A DNA stretch of 64,000 nt. It comes from Congregibacter brevis (GTDB lineage: Bacteria > Pseudomonadota > Gammaproteobacteria > Pseudomonadales > Halieaceae). This document shows positions 17,109 to 24,092 of the stretch, piece by piece. The stretch lies in the NCBI RefSeq assembly GCF_045689245.1, contig NZ_CP136865.1, positions 1 to 64,000 on the forward strand, in the 5' to 3' direction. Each line of letters starts with the position of its first letter. Within the stretch, counting starts at the first letter, position 1. Below the pieces are notes generated by a model that worked only from the letters and a program-made list of their open reading frames with translations, was not told where the DNA came from and made no database searches. The position numbers and the translations under genes were made by a program.

Positions 17109-17747
17109 ATGAGCGAGATTCGTGAACGGGCGAGGGAGCATTTCCCCTCGGTAATGTTGACCCTGCTGAGTATTGTTCAGGCGCTCGCGTTGGAACTGCT
17201 TTGGGCGCGACTGCACGAGAACACCTTGCCCGTTGAGCTCACTTGGCCTGCCGTTACAGCTTGGATACAAGTCGCGGCTACAGTTCTTGGCTTAATGTTG
17301 ATCTGGGTGGTTTACGCCAGCAACGCTATGCGCTTTCGTTGGGTACCCAGCACAAGTGATTCTCTGTACCCATTCTTTATCGGGTTTATGCAATTCCTCT
17401 TGATTGACTGCATGACCCCAAGCAGAGTCGGATGGTGGCTGATCTGCATGGCTGTGATTTTCAGTGTGATGGTGTGGGTATCCCACTCAACGATGCGCAG
17501 AGCTCGATTCGATGGCAGTAATGACGAGTACTTTCGCCACTTTTCACCCGCTGGACGGAAGGACTTCTTTCCGCAGATTGCACTGATCGCTACTTTTCTT
17601 ATTGGTGGGGCTTATTTAGTTATGCGCCCGGAGCAACTTGTAGCCGCCTTCTCAATGATGCTCATCGTCTTGATCGTGCTTGCATGGCAACTCTATGCCG
17701 CTGCTCATTTCTGGAATAAGTCTATTGAAGTAAAACCGGACGCCTAG
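17109..17747 (+). CDS. Membrane protein of unknown function (about six TM segments)
   Basis: A 212-residue protein with about six hydrophobic helices: around residues 14-34, 47-68, 87-102, 108-124, 158-172 and 180-197. A short charged loop (MRRARFDGSNDEYFRHF) lies in the middle. No catalytic or transport motif was recognised. It stands alone, about 100 bp after the GMC gene and 77 bp before truD, on the same strand. The arrangement looks like a small conserved inner-membrane protein. Coding potential is supported by the clean frame, a plausible ATG and the strong hydrophobic pattern. Confidence 0.65.
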   Translation: MSEIRERAREHFPSVMLTLLSIVQALALELLWARLHENTLPVELTWPAVTAWIQVAATVLGLMLIWVVYASNAMRFRWVPSTSDSLYPFFIGFMQFLLIDCMTPSRVGWWLICMAVIFSVMVWVSHSTMRRARFDGSNDEYFRHFSPAGRKDFFPQIALIATFLIGGAYLVMRPEQLVAAFSMMLIVLIVLAWQLYAAAHFWNKSIEVKPDA

Positions 17748-17824
17748 GTCCCAAGCGGCTTTAGCCGAGCCATACTTTACACTTAACGCTTTGCTCCGCC
17801 CCATCAACTCGGGCGCATCGCACC

Positions 17825-18895
17825 GTGAAGCTATCAATGAGGAAACGAGCAATCGTGAGCTCACCAGAACTACCAGACTGGCCGCGTGCGCACGGAACGC
17901 CTTTATTCGCTGCGCGCCTGCGAAGTTCTCCGCAGGACTTTCAGGTAACCGAGGAGCTCGGTTGGGAGTTCAGCGAAGACGGAGAGCACGATTTCCTGTG
18001 GGTAGAAAAAACTAGCGTCAACACCGAATGGGTCGCGCGTCAGCTAGCCTTGCACGCCGATGTGCCCGCTAAAGACATTGGTTACGCCGGCTTAAAAGAT
18101 CGACATGCGGTGACCCGGCAGTGGTTTAGCGTCCCCCGATGGAACACGCCTAATTGGGAAGCACTCGAACTCGAAGGCGTACGTGTGGTCGAAGTAAAAA
18201 GACACCGGAGAAAGCTCCGTCGCGGTGCGCATCGGGCCAACTCATTTCGAATTGTACTTCGCATCGACACGCCACCAGATCTCGACGCGATCGAGAGTCG
18301 TCTTGCTACTATTCAACATCACGGCGTTCCCAATTACTTTGGCGAGCAGCGCTTTGGACACAACGGGGGTAACCTGCGCCTCGCGAACGAATGGGCATCA
18401 GGTAAACGACTGTCTCATCACAAGCGCGGCCTTGCCATATCCACCGTTCGTTCCTTTCACTTCAACGAGTCACTCGCTGCGCGCGTTAGGGAAGAGTCTT
18501 GGAATCTCCTGACCATCGGTGATAAAGCGAACCTCGCCGGCAGCGGCAGCGTATTTGAGGTTCTCGACGTTGACGAGGAACTGAGACAACGCTGTAACAG
18601 CATGGATGTGCATCCCACAGGAGTGCTTGCAGGCGAAGGATCGCATATTAAGCCGGAGAAATGGCAGGCTGCATTGGACAAGCGGCGAGTCGAACCGGGT
18701 CATCGGAGCCTCCGCTTGCGTGTCAGAAACTTGAAAAGCGAAATCACTGAAACAAGCATTACATTATCCTTTAGCTTGGACAGAGGTACCTTCGCTACCG
18801 CAGTACTTCGAGAGCTTTGTAGTGCGTCGACGGTACTTGCCCCCTCCTTGCAAGGAAATTCGCCAAGCCCGAAAGCACCTAAGGAATCGCATTGA
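17825..18895 (+). CDS. truD: tRNA pseudouridine synthase D
   Basis: Forms pseudouridine-13 in several tRNAs. The TruD catalytic block GYAGLKDRHAVTRQWFSVP (catalytic Asp in KDRH) is unmistakable, and NYFGEQRFGHNGGN follows. Length is close to E. coli TruD (349 aa). Three starts are possible: GTG 17825, ATG 17837 and GTG 17855. The last is preceded by TGAGGAAA and would give a 346-residue protein, nearer the family's usual start. The stop overlaps the TTG of the next gene by 4 nt (TTGA), suggesting co-translation. Confidence 0.9.
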   Translation: MKLSMRKRAIVSSPELPDWPRAHGTPLFAARLRSSPQDFQVTEELGWEFSEDGEHDFLWVEKTSVNTEWVARQLALHADVPAKDIGYAGLKDRHAVTRQWFSVPRWNTPNWEALELEGVRVVEVKRHRRKLRRGAHRANSFRIVLRIDTPPDLDAIESRLATIQHHGVPNYFGEQRFGHNGGNLRLANEWASGKRLSHHKRGLAISTVRSFHFNESLAARVREESWNLLTIGDKANLAGSGSVFEVLDVDEELRQRCNSMDVHPTGVLAGEGSHIKPEKWQAALDKRRVEPGHRSLRLRVRNLKSEITETSITLSFSLDRGTFATAVLRELCSASTVLAPSLQGNSPSPKAPKESH

Positions 18896-20202
18896 ATCAA
18901 AAGAGCAAGCAAGCCGCTACGATCTACGGTACAACCGAAACAGGGTTCGAGGCCGTCAAGCAGCTGTTCACGCAGCAGATGCAGACACTGGCTGAGGAGA
19001 ACACGCAACTTTGCGTATATCACCAGGGGAAAAAGGTAGTCGACCTGTGGGCATCAAAAACCCAAGATCCCAACTTCAATGCCGATTCACTGATAAACGT
19101 GTTCAGCAGCAGCAAAAGCCTTGAAGCGATCGCATTGGCTTCGCTGGTCGCTAAAGGACTGCTGCGCTACGACGCCAAGCTCTGCGACTACTGGCCAGAG
19201 TTTCAAGGAGGCGGCAAAGACGATGTCAGCGTTGCCGACCTAATGCGCCATGAAGCAGGCCTTGCCAATTTCGACACATCCATAGACCTGGACGACCTTT
19301 TACCACAGGGCATCAAAGCTAACTGCGTTGGAAAAACCATCGAGCAACAGCGGCAACACTTCCGGGCTCTTGCAACAGGCAAGCGTGAGTACCATGCGAT
19401 CACAAGAGGATGGATCGCGAACGAACTGTTTCGACGAGTAGATCCACAGGGACGTACGATCGGCGAGTACCTCAAAGAGGACATCTGCACACCGCTTCAC
19501 GCTGACGTAGCTATCGGTCTTGACGACAGCGGGCTGGAACGTACCAGCGACGTAAAGCTTCTCAGCTTTGGCGCCCACATTCTCGCGAGTTTTAGACCTA
19601 AGATCTTCGGTCGCAAAGTGCTTCATAACTTTCTGCAACTCGCCGCTCGAATGCTGAAGATACTGCCCTCCCTAAAAAGCAGCTCATCATCTCAAGCACC
19701 CGCCCCCATTACAGGCATGACCAGTATCGGAATATTCAACGACAAACGTATGCGAAAGGGCGAGACGCCCTCGGCAAACGCCCACGGCTCTGCGCGAGGG
19801 TTTGCGCGAATCGCTGCAATGATGGCAGCGGGCGGGAATCTGGATGGTAAGGCGTACCTGAGTCGGGCGGCCTGGCAGGCAATGCATCAAAATCCGGTGC
19901 CGGCGAAGATGGGCGGAGTCATCCACACTCGCTTCACCCAAGGAGGGGTCGATCAATTTTTACCTATCGAGAAGAGTAGCCCGCTTCTAGAGAGGGCCTT
20001 CAATGAAGGTCGCGAAGGTTTCTATGGGTGGATGGGACTCGGTGGCTCTATCTTTCAGTGGCACCCCGAAGCTCAGATAGGTTTCGCATTTGTTCCAAGC
20101 TCGTTGCATATGCTCGACTTTCTCAATGAGCGCGGCAAACTCTATCAAGCTGAAGTCTTGCGATGCATAGACCAGCTACCCAAGTCACAGACGCTGACCT
20201 GA
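18892..20202 (+). CDS. Serine hydrolase of the class C beta-lactamase/EstB-like family
   Basis: Cytoplasmic-looking esterase or peptidase of the beta-lactamase fold (COG1680 type). The nucleophile motif S-x-x-K is in FSSSKSLEA (about residues 64-72), and the second motif Tyr in REYHAITRGWIANEL (about 164-178). No signal peptide is present, unlike true beta-lactamases. The TTG start at 18892 overlaps the truD stop (TTGA), with AAGGA just upstream. At 436 aa the length suits the EstB/DUF-type esterases of lipid-degrading proteobacteria. A pentamer repeat begins two bases after its stop codon. Confidence 0.82.
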   Translation: MNQKSKQAATIYGTTETGFEAVKQLFTQQMQTLAEENTQLCVYHQGKKVVDLWASKTQDPNFNADSLINVFSSSKSLEAIALASLVAKGLLRYDAKLCDYWPEFQGGGKDDVSVADLMRHEAGLANFDTSIDLDDLLPQGIKANCVGKTIEQQRQHFRALATGKREYHAITRGWIANELFRRVDPQGRTIGEYLKEDICTPLHADVAIGLDDSGLERTSDVKLLSFGAHILASFRPKIFGRKVLHNFLQLAARMLKILPSLKSSSSSQAPAPITGMTSIGIFNDKRMRKGETPSANAHGSARGFARIAAMMAAGGNLDGKAYLSRAAWQAMHQNPVPAKMGGVIHTRFTQGGVDQFLPIEKSSPLLERAFNEGREGFYGWMGLGGSIFQWHPEAQIGFAFVPSSLHMLDFLNERGKLYQAEVLRCIDQLPKSQTLT

Positions 20203-20203
20203 A

Positions 20204-20240
20204 CACCGCACCGCACCGCACCGCACCGCACCGCACCGCA
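20204..20240. repeat. CACCG pentanucleotide tandem repeat (about 7.4 copies)
   Basis: A perfect 37-bp tract with period five runs from 20204 to 20240, beginning two bases after the serine hydrolase stop and ending 23 bp before the convergent antiporter stop. It is the only perfect microsatellite noticed in the window. Because it lies outside both coding regions, slippage would change the 3' ends of the two transcripts rather than reading frames. Confidence 0.9.
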
Positions 20241-20263
20241 AAGAGGACTCAAGACTATTGGTA

Positions 20264-21850
20264 TCACACCAGCTTTGTTAATCCAGCCTGCTCCATAGAT
20301 CTCTGTGCGAGTGCTGGCCCGACATCCTTGTTTACGTTGAAGACAAAATCCACACCGGCGTCACGTAGGGCAGAAACCTCATCCTCAAAATAGGCCGTGG
20401 CTGCGACATGGCCACTGAATCCTTCGAGGCGGAGTTGCTCCGTCGCGGTAAGGTTTTCTTCATGGCTGTGCATAGCTAAAACCACCAAACGTACTTGCTC
20501 ACGATCGACGTTCAGGCGCCCCCAAAAATCAGCGTCCGTCGCACTCTCCTCGAAGACTCGTCGACCTTCGGTCTGGTGCTGTTCCACAACGTCACCATCG
20601 ACGTCAAAGGCAACCACAGTGTCACCCAGCTGCGCTCGTACAGCTTCGTAAGCGCTCGATCCCACGCGACCCATACCGAACACGAGCGCGGTGGCATCAG
20701 AGATCGGGACAGTTCGCTCTGGCAATATGAGTTTCCCACGCTCAAGCTTTGTCAGTCTCTCACGAAGCTTGCGGTACAAATCCAGTGCCCGCTCGTTGAC
20801 GATTGATAGCGGCAAAAAGCTGAAACCCATGGCCACCGCGAGAGTCACAATCCAGGATGGATCAAGATAACCTTTCGACACCGCCATGGCCGCAATGATC
20901 AGGCCAAATTCGCTGTATGGCGTTAGACCCAGCGAAGCAAGCAGTGCACTTCGCCCTCGTAGTCCAAACATCATGAGCAGGGCCACGAACAGCAACGCCT
21001 TAATTGGCAGAAGCACCAGCAAACCGACCGCCACCACAACCCCGTCTATAGCAGGCAAACCGTTGAGGCCAATGGTTAAGAAAAAACCAACGAGCAGAAG
21101 ATCTTTTAGACCGAGAAGCACATTGCTCAGCTCCTTGGCCTTGGGCGCCTTGCTGACCAAAGCACCAGCGACGAGAGCTCCGAGGTCTGCTTTCATACCG
21201 ACGAGATCGAATAGCGCGGCTCCGCCAAGGGTCAACGAAAGACCGGCAAGCACAAGGAGCTCTCGATGACCACACCACTCAAGCAACCTTCCAAGCACGT
21301 GGCGCAACGGAATCAATGCGAGAAGTGCAAATGCCCAAGGACTTGGCACTACCCCCTTGGATACAGCCAACAGAGCAACAGCGACGAGGTCCTGCATGAC
21401 AAGAAAACCGATGATTACTCTGCCGTAGAGCGCGTTCATGTTCTCCCGCTCCTCGAGCACTTTTATGACGAATAACGTACTGGAAAACGCGGCAAACAGT
21501 CCCAGGATCGCCAGAGCCGACCAAGACAAACCAGCAAAGGGCCCGATCTCTAAAACCACCGGAATGTATAGAAACGCCATCCCGATTAGCACCATCGCCG
21601 CAGTGTGCAGCAGCGATGCTGCAAAAATGTGGGGTTGCAAAAGCGAAGGCAAATCAATTTTCAGTCCGATAGCGAACAGTAGTAACAGCACACCAACGTT
21701 AGCCAGATCATCAAGGGCATCGCCGGGATCCACACCGAGAGCGGAGAGAGCAAAGCCTGCTGCGAGAAACCCAACCAGCGGCGCTTGTCCCAGCTTTTTT
21801 GCGATGATCCCAAAAATCAGGGCTACGCCTATCCACGATAATTCCATCAA
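20264..21850 (-). CDS. Cation:proton antiporter, KefB/KefC type (CPA2) with TrkA-N domain
   Basis: Monovalent cation:proton antiporter of the CPA2 family. The N-terminal 370 residues form 11-13 membrane helices with family landmarks LFAIGLKIDLPSL, GFLVMQDLVAVALL (the conserved Q-D ion site) and TPYSEFGLIIAAM. The C-terminal part is a RCK/TrkA-N nucleotide-binding domain starting at ALVFGMGRVGSSAYEA, then AFDVDGDVVEQ. The KefC-type glutathione-binding tail and a KefF partner were not identified. It lies alone between a convergent hydrolase and a divergent outer-membrane protein. It probably extrudes K+ or Na+ in exchange for protons under NAD(H) control. Confidence 0.88.
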   Translation of the reverse strand: MMELSWIGVALIFGIIAKKLGQAPLVGFLAAGFALSALGVDPGDALDDLANVGVLLLLFAIGLKIDLPSLLQPHIFAASLLHTAAMVLIGMAFLYIPVVLEIGPFAGLSWSALAILGLFAAFSSTLFVIKVLEERENMNALYGRVIIGFLVMQDLVAVALLAVSKGVVPSPWAFALLALIPLRHVLGRLLEWCGHRELLVLAGLSLTLGGAALFDLVGMKADLGALVAGALVSKAPKAKELSNVLLGLKDLLLVGFFLTIGLNGLPAIDGVVVAVGLLVLLPIKALLFVALLMMFGLRGRSALLASLGLTPYSEFGLIIAAMAVSKGYLDPSWIVTLAVAMGFSFLPLSIVNERALDLYRKLRERLTKLERGKLILPERTVPISDATALVFGMGRVGSSAYEAVRAQLGDTVVAFDVDGDVVEQHQTEGRRVFEESATDADFWGRLNVDREQVRLVVLAMHSHEENLTATEQLRLEGFSGHVAATAYFEDEVSALRDAGVDFVFNVNKDVGPALAQRSMEQAGLTKLV

Positions 21851-21868
21851 ATGCCTTCAAAGTTCGCT

Positions 21869-21898
21869 TTGACGTTAATGCTACGACACAGGGACAAT
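21869..21898 (+). promoter_or_regulatory. Candidate sigma70 promoter for the outer-membrane barrel gene
   Basis: TTGACG (21869-21874, 5/6 match to the -35 box) is followed after 18 bp by GACAAT (21893-21898, 4/6 match to the -10 box), 45 bp before the ATG at 21943. It is the best promoter-like pair in this 92-bp divergent gap. Confidence 0.4.
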
Positions 21899-21923
21899 GT
21901 CGGCTCATACTTTATGACGTTAA
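21870..21923. promoter_or_regulatory. TGACGTTAA direct repeat flanking the promoter
   Basis: The 9-mer TGACGTTAA occurs at 21870-21878, overlapping the proposed -35 box, and again at 21915-21923, about 45 bp downstream. Two exact copies in a gap of 92 bp suggest a pair of regulator-binding half sites. No regulator is recognised from the motif. Confidence 0.35.
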
Positions 21924-21942
21924 GGAATCACCACCGACTCCT

Positions 21943-22710
21943 ATGACTACTGACCGTACAATGAAACGATACGCTATCTCTAGCATCATTATGATTCTCA
22001 GCTTGTTCGCGACCATCACTAACGCGGAAGACAGGTTCATGCTGGAGACGGAATTCGGAGCTTCATGGCAAGCCAAGAACGACGTACAAATCCCGAACGA
22101 CATGATGGGAGACCGATTTGACCTTCAGGAGCTCGCGGGAGCCGGACCTTGGGCATCGCTGCGACTAAACGCCCACTGGAATATCAATGAGCGTCACGGC
22201 ATGCGTCTTGTGCTGGCGCCACTTGCCTACGAAGAGACGGGCACCCTTGATAGCGACGTACGCTTTGCAGATGAAACCTTCAGCGCAGATGCACCAGTGA
22301 CCGCCTCGTATACCTTCAATTCCTGGAGGCTGGGTTACCGCTATCGCTATTACGATAAGAATGGCTGGCAACTCTGGGTGGGCGGTACCGCAAAGGTGCG
22401 CGACGCCGAGATAAAACTTGAGCAGGGAGCGACGCGCGCCAACGATGATAACGTTGGATTCGTCCCGCTGCTTTACCTGGCTGGCGAGTACAACTTCGGC
22501 CAGGGGTGGCACTTTGCCTTTGACTTTGACGGTCTTGCCGGAGGGCCAGGCCGAGCGTTTGATATCAGCCTTAAGGTCACGCGTGACCTTGGGGAGAACT
22601 GGCGCCTGGGCTTAGGTTATCGCGGACTGGAAGGTGGCGCGGATACCGACGACGTTTACAACTTCGCCTGGTTCAATACGGGAATGGCTACCGTTCAATA
22701 CCGCTTTTAA
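21943..22710 (+). CDS. Outer-membrane beta-barrel protein
   Basis: A signal peptide (hydrophobic core ISSIIMILSLFATITNA) is followed by alternating amphipathic strands rich in aromatic residues, with strand-turn pairs such as WRLGYRYRYYDKNGWQLWVGG and WRLGLGYRGLEGG. It ends in VQYRF; a terminal Phe is the usual signal for BAM-dependent insertion. The mature size of about 230 aa suggests an 8- to 10-stranded barrel. The start may be ATG 21943 or ATG 21961 (MKRYAIS); the latter gives the more standard signal peptide. Ligand or function is unknown. Confidence 0.78.
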   Translation: MTTDRTMKRYAISSIIMILSLFATITNAEDRFMLETEFGASWQAKNDVQIPNDMMGDRFDLQELAGAGPWASLRLNAHWNINERHGMRLVLAPLAYEETGTLDSDVRFADETFSADAPVTASYTFNSWRLGYRYRYYDKNGWQLWVGGTAKVRDAEIKLEQGATRANDDNVGFVPLLYLAGEYNFGQGWHFAFDFDGLAGGPGRAFDISLKVTRDLGENWRLGLGYRGLEGGADTDDVYNFAWFNTGMATVQYRF

Positions 22711-22763
22711 GACAACAAGACACCAGTATCGATGCCTTGTTTTGTAGCCGAAAGTACCGGTAA

Positions 22764-23288
22764 CTAGGTGTCCTCACCAACGCCGTAGCAATAGGCAGGC
22801 GCGGCAAACTCATCCAGCTCCAACTTCTTGACGTGACTTGAGTTTGTGATGGCGCGGCATTTTCGGGGTAACAGACATTGCTCACTTTTTGCGGTGAGCA
22901 CACACTCATTTCCTCTAGCAATGCGCCAACCCTCTTTTGAATAAACACTGTTGGCCATGAAGCCAACAACTTTACCGCCTTCGTAACCTTTACCTCCGGT
23001 AATCCTGTAGATCGCGAAGATGTTATCGCTGGCGTTGTGGTAGCTGTGCAACGTGTAGTTACTACGTGACCGAACCTTGTAACGGCCACAACGTTCACCA
23101 TAGCCCTTCAGGAATTTGTAGTCGTCACCCTCACTAAAACCCTTCATGCGCTCGACCTTTGACAGCGCTTCTTTAAGATCCGCTAAATCCTCACACTGAG
23201 GAAGCCGCACCTTATCTACCTTACCGCTATTCTGCGCCATTGCAGAAGCCGAGAGAAAAAACATAAGGGTAAACATCAAAGTCTTCAT
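22764..23288 (-). CDS. Secreted cysteine-rich protein of unknown function
   Basis: A 174-residue product with a clear signal peptide (MKTLMFTLMFFLSASAMAQ). The mature part has six cysteines (in PQC, ERC, NEC, EQC, RKC, AYC), an even number that suggests three disulfide bonds in the periplasm. No known domain was recognised. The start at 23288 was chosen over the longer frame because GGAG lies about 8 nt upstream. It converges with the barrel gene (53-bp gap) and is divergent from the uracil-DNA glycosylase. Confidence 0.7.
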   Translation of the reverse strand: MKTLMFTLMFFLSASAMAQNSGKVDKVRLPQCEDLADLKEALSKVERMKGFSEGDDYKFLKGYGERCGRYKVRSRSNYTLHSYHNASDNIFAIYRITGGKGYEGGKVVGFMANSVYSKEGWRIARGNECVLTAKSEQCLLPRKCRAITNSSHVKKLELDEFAAPAYCYGVGEDT

Positions 23289-23367
23289 AGCCACTCCGGT
23301 CAGTATTCGGTATCTGCAGAAGTTTACCCTACAGTCATTGGGCTTCCGCAAGCCACGAGGACTGATA

Positions 23368-23408
23368 GGCTTATTCGTGACGCCTAATTAGCCTGTCGAA
23401 TACAAGCC
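23368..23408. promoter_or_regulatory. Imperfect 10-bp stem-loop enclosing a CTAATTAG palindrome
   Basis: GGCTTATTCG (23368-23377) pairs with CGAATACAAGCC (23397-23408) apart from a two-base CA bulge. The loop contains the 8-bp palindrome CTAATTAG. It lies in the divergent gap just upstream of the uracil-DNA glycosylase. It could be a nested operator or a structured 5' leader. Confidence 0.35.
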
Positions 23409-23429
23409 ATAACAGGAATTATCAATGCG

Positions 23430-24023
23430 ATGAATCAAGCTGGATCAATTGAACTCAATGATTTGCTGACCTCAGTTCGGGACTGCCGACTCTGTGAAAG
23501 CTCACTACCCCTAGGTCCTCGGCCGGTAGTACAACTCGATGCTAACGCGAGAATTCTCATTGCGGGTCAGGCTCCCGGCCGACGTGTACATGAGACCGGC
23601 ATCGCCTTTGACGATCCGAGCGGAGATCGACTTAGAGAGTGGATGGGCATCGCGTCGAGCGTCTTTTACGACGCCGCAAAGATCGCGATCTTACCTATGG
23701 GCTTTTGTTACCCCGGGAGCGGCAAATCTGGTGACCTGCCGCCGCGGCCGGAGTGTGCGACCGCCTGGCGACGTCAGCTCCTAAACGCTATACCTGATAT
23801 ACGCTTGACGCTAGTCATAGGCCAGTACGCACAGCGATGGCACCTACCCTCAACCGAACGAAATCTCACAGAAACAGTGCGCGCAAGGCGTAGCTACGAT
23901 AAAAGCCTGTTCCCATTGCCGCACCCTAGTCCAAGAAACAACATCTGGATGAAGAAGAATCCGTGGTTCCTCGAATCGGTGGTGCCTGAGCTTCACGAAG
24001 CGGTGAGCAGAGCGCTTCGCTAA
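23430..24023 (+). CDS. Uracil-DNA glycosylase family protein
   Basis: DNA-repair enzyme of the UDG superfamily. Motif 1 is seen as LIAGQAPGRRVHETGIAFDDPSGDRL-like sequence near residues 40-65, and motif 2 as LPHPSPRNNIWMKKNPWF (about 162-179). An N-terminal CRLC pair is present, but the full four-Cys cluster of family 4 is not clear. Its 197 aa fits the short bacterial UDG-like group. The best-spaced ribosome site (AGGA, 23413-23416) points to an ATG at 23425 that reads only Met-Arg-stop and overlaps this start (ATGCGATGA), so translation may be coupled. Confidence 0.8.
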   Translation: MNQAGSIELNDLLTSVRDCRLCESSLPLGPRPVVQLDANARILIAGQAPGRRVHETGIAFDDPSGDRLREWMGIASSVFYDAAKIAILPMGFCYPGSGKSGDLPPRPECATAWRRQLLNAIPDIRLTLVIGQYAQRWHLPSTERNLTETVRARRSYDKSLFPLPHPSPRNNIWMKKNPWFLESVVPELHEAVSRALR

Positions 24024-24057
24024 AATCTTCGGCATTCGAAGGTAAATTGTTACAACT

Positions 24058-24086
24058 TTGCAATAAAAGTGTCACAAATTTAAAAT
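24058..24086 (+). promoter_or_regulatory. Candidate sigma70 promoter predicting a leaderless opgB-like mRNA
   Basis: TTGCAA (24058-24063) and TAAAAT (24081-24086, 5/6 to consensus) are spaced by exactly 17 bp. The expected transcription start, about 7 nt downstream, falls on the ATG at 24093, and no ribosome site precedes that ATG. Confidence 0.4.
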
Positions 24087-24092
24087 GCGCCC

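Noticed and set aside
17756..17767. CGGCT-TT-AGCCG hairpin after the unknown membrane protein gene
   Set aside because: The stem is 5 bp with a 2-nt loop and no U-run, too weak to call a terminator.
20163..20393. Open frame running through the CACCG repeat
   Set aside because: Its length comes from the stop-free repeat; it overlaps two well-supported genes and has no recognisable protein sequence.
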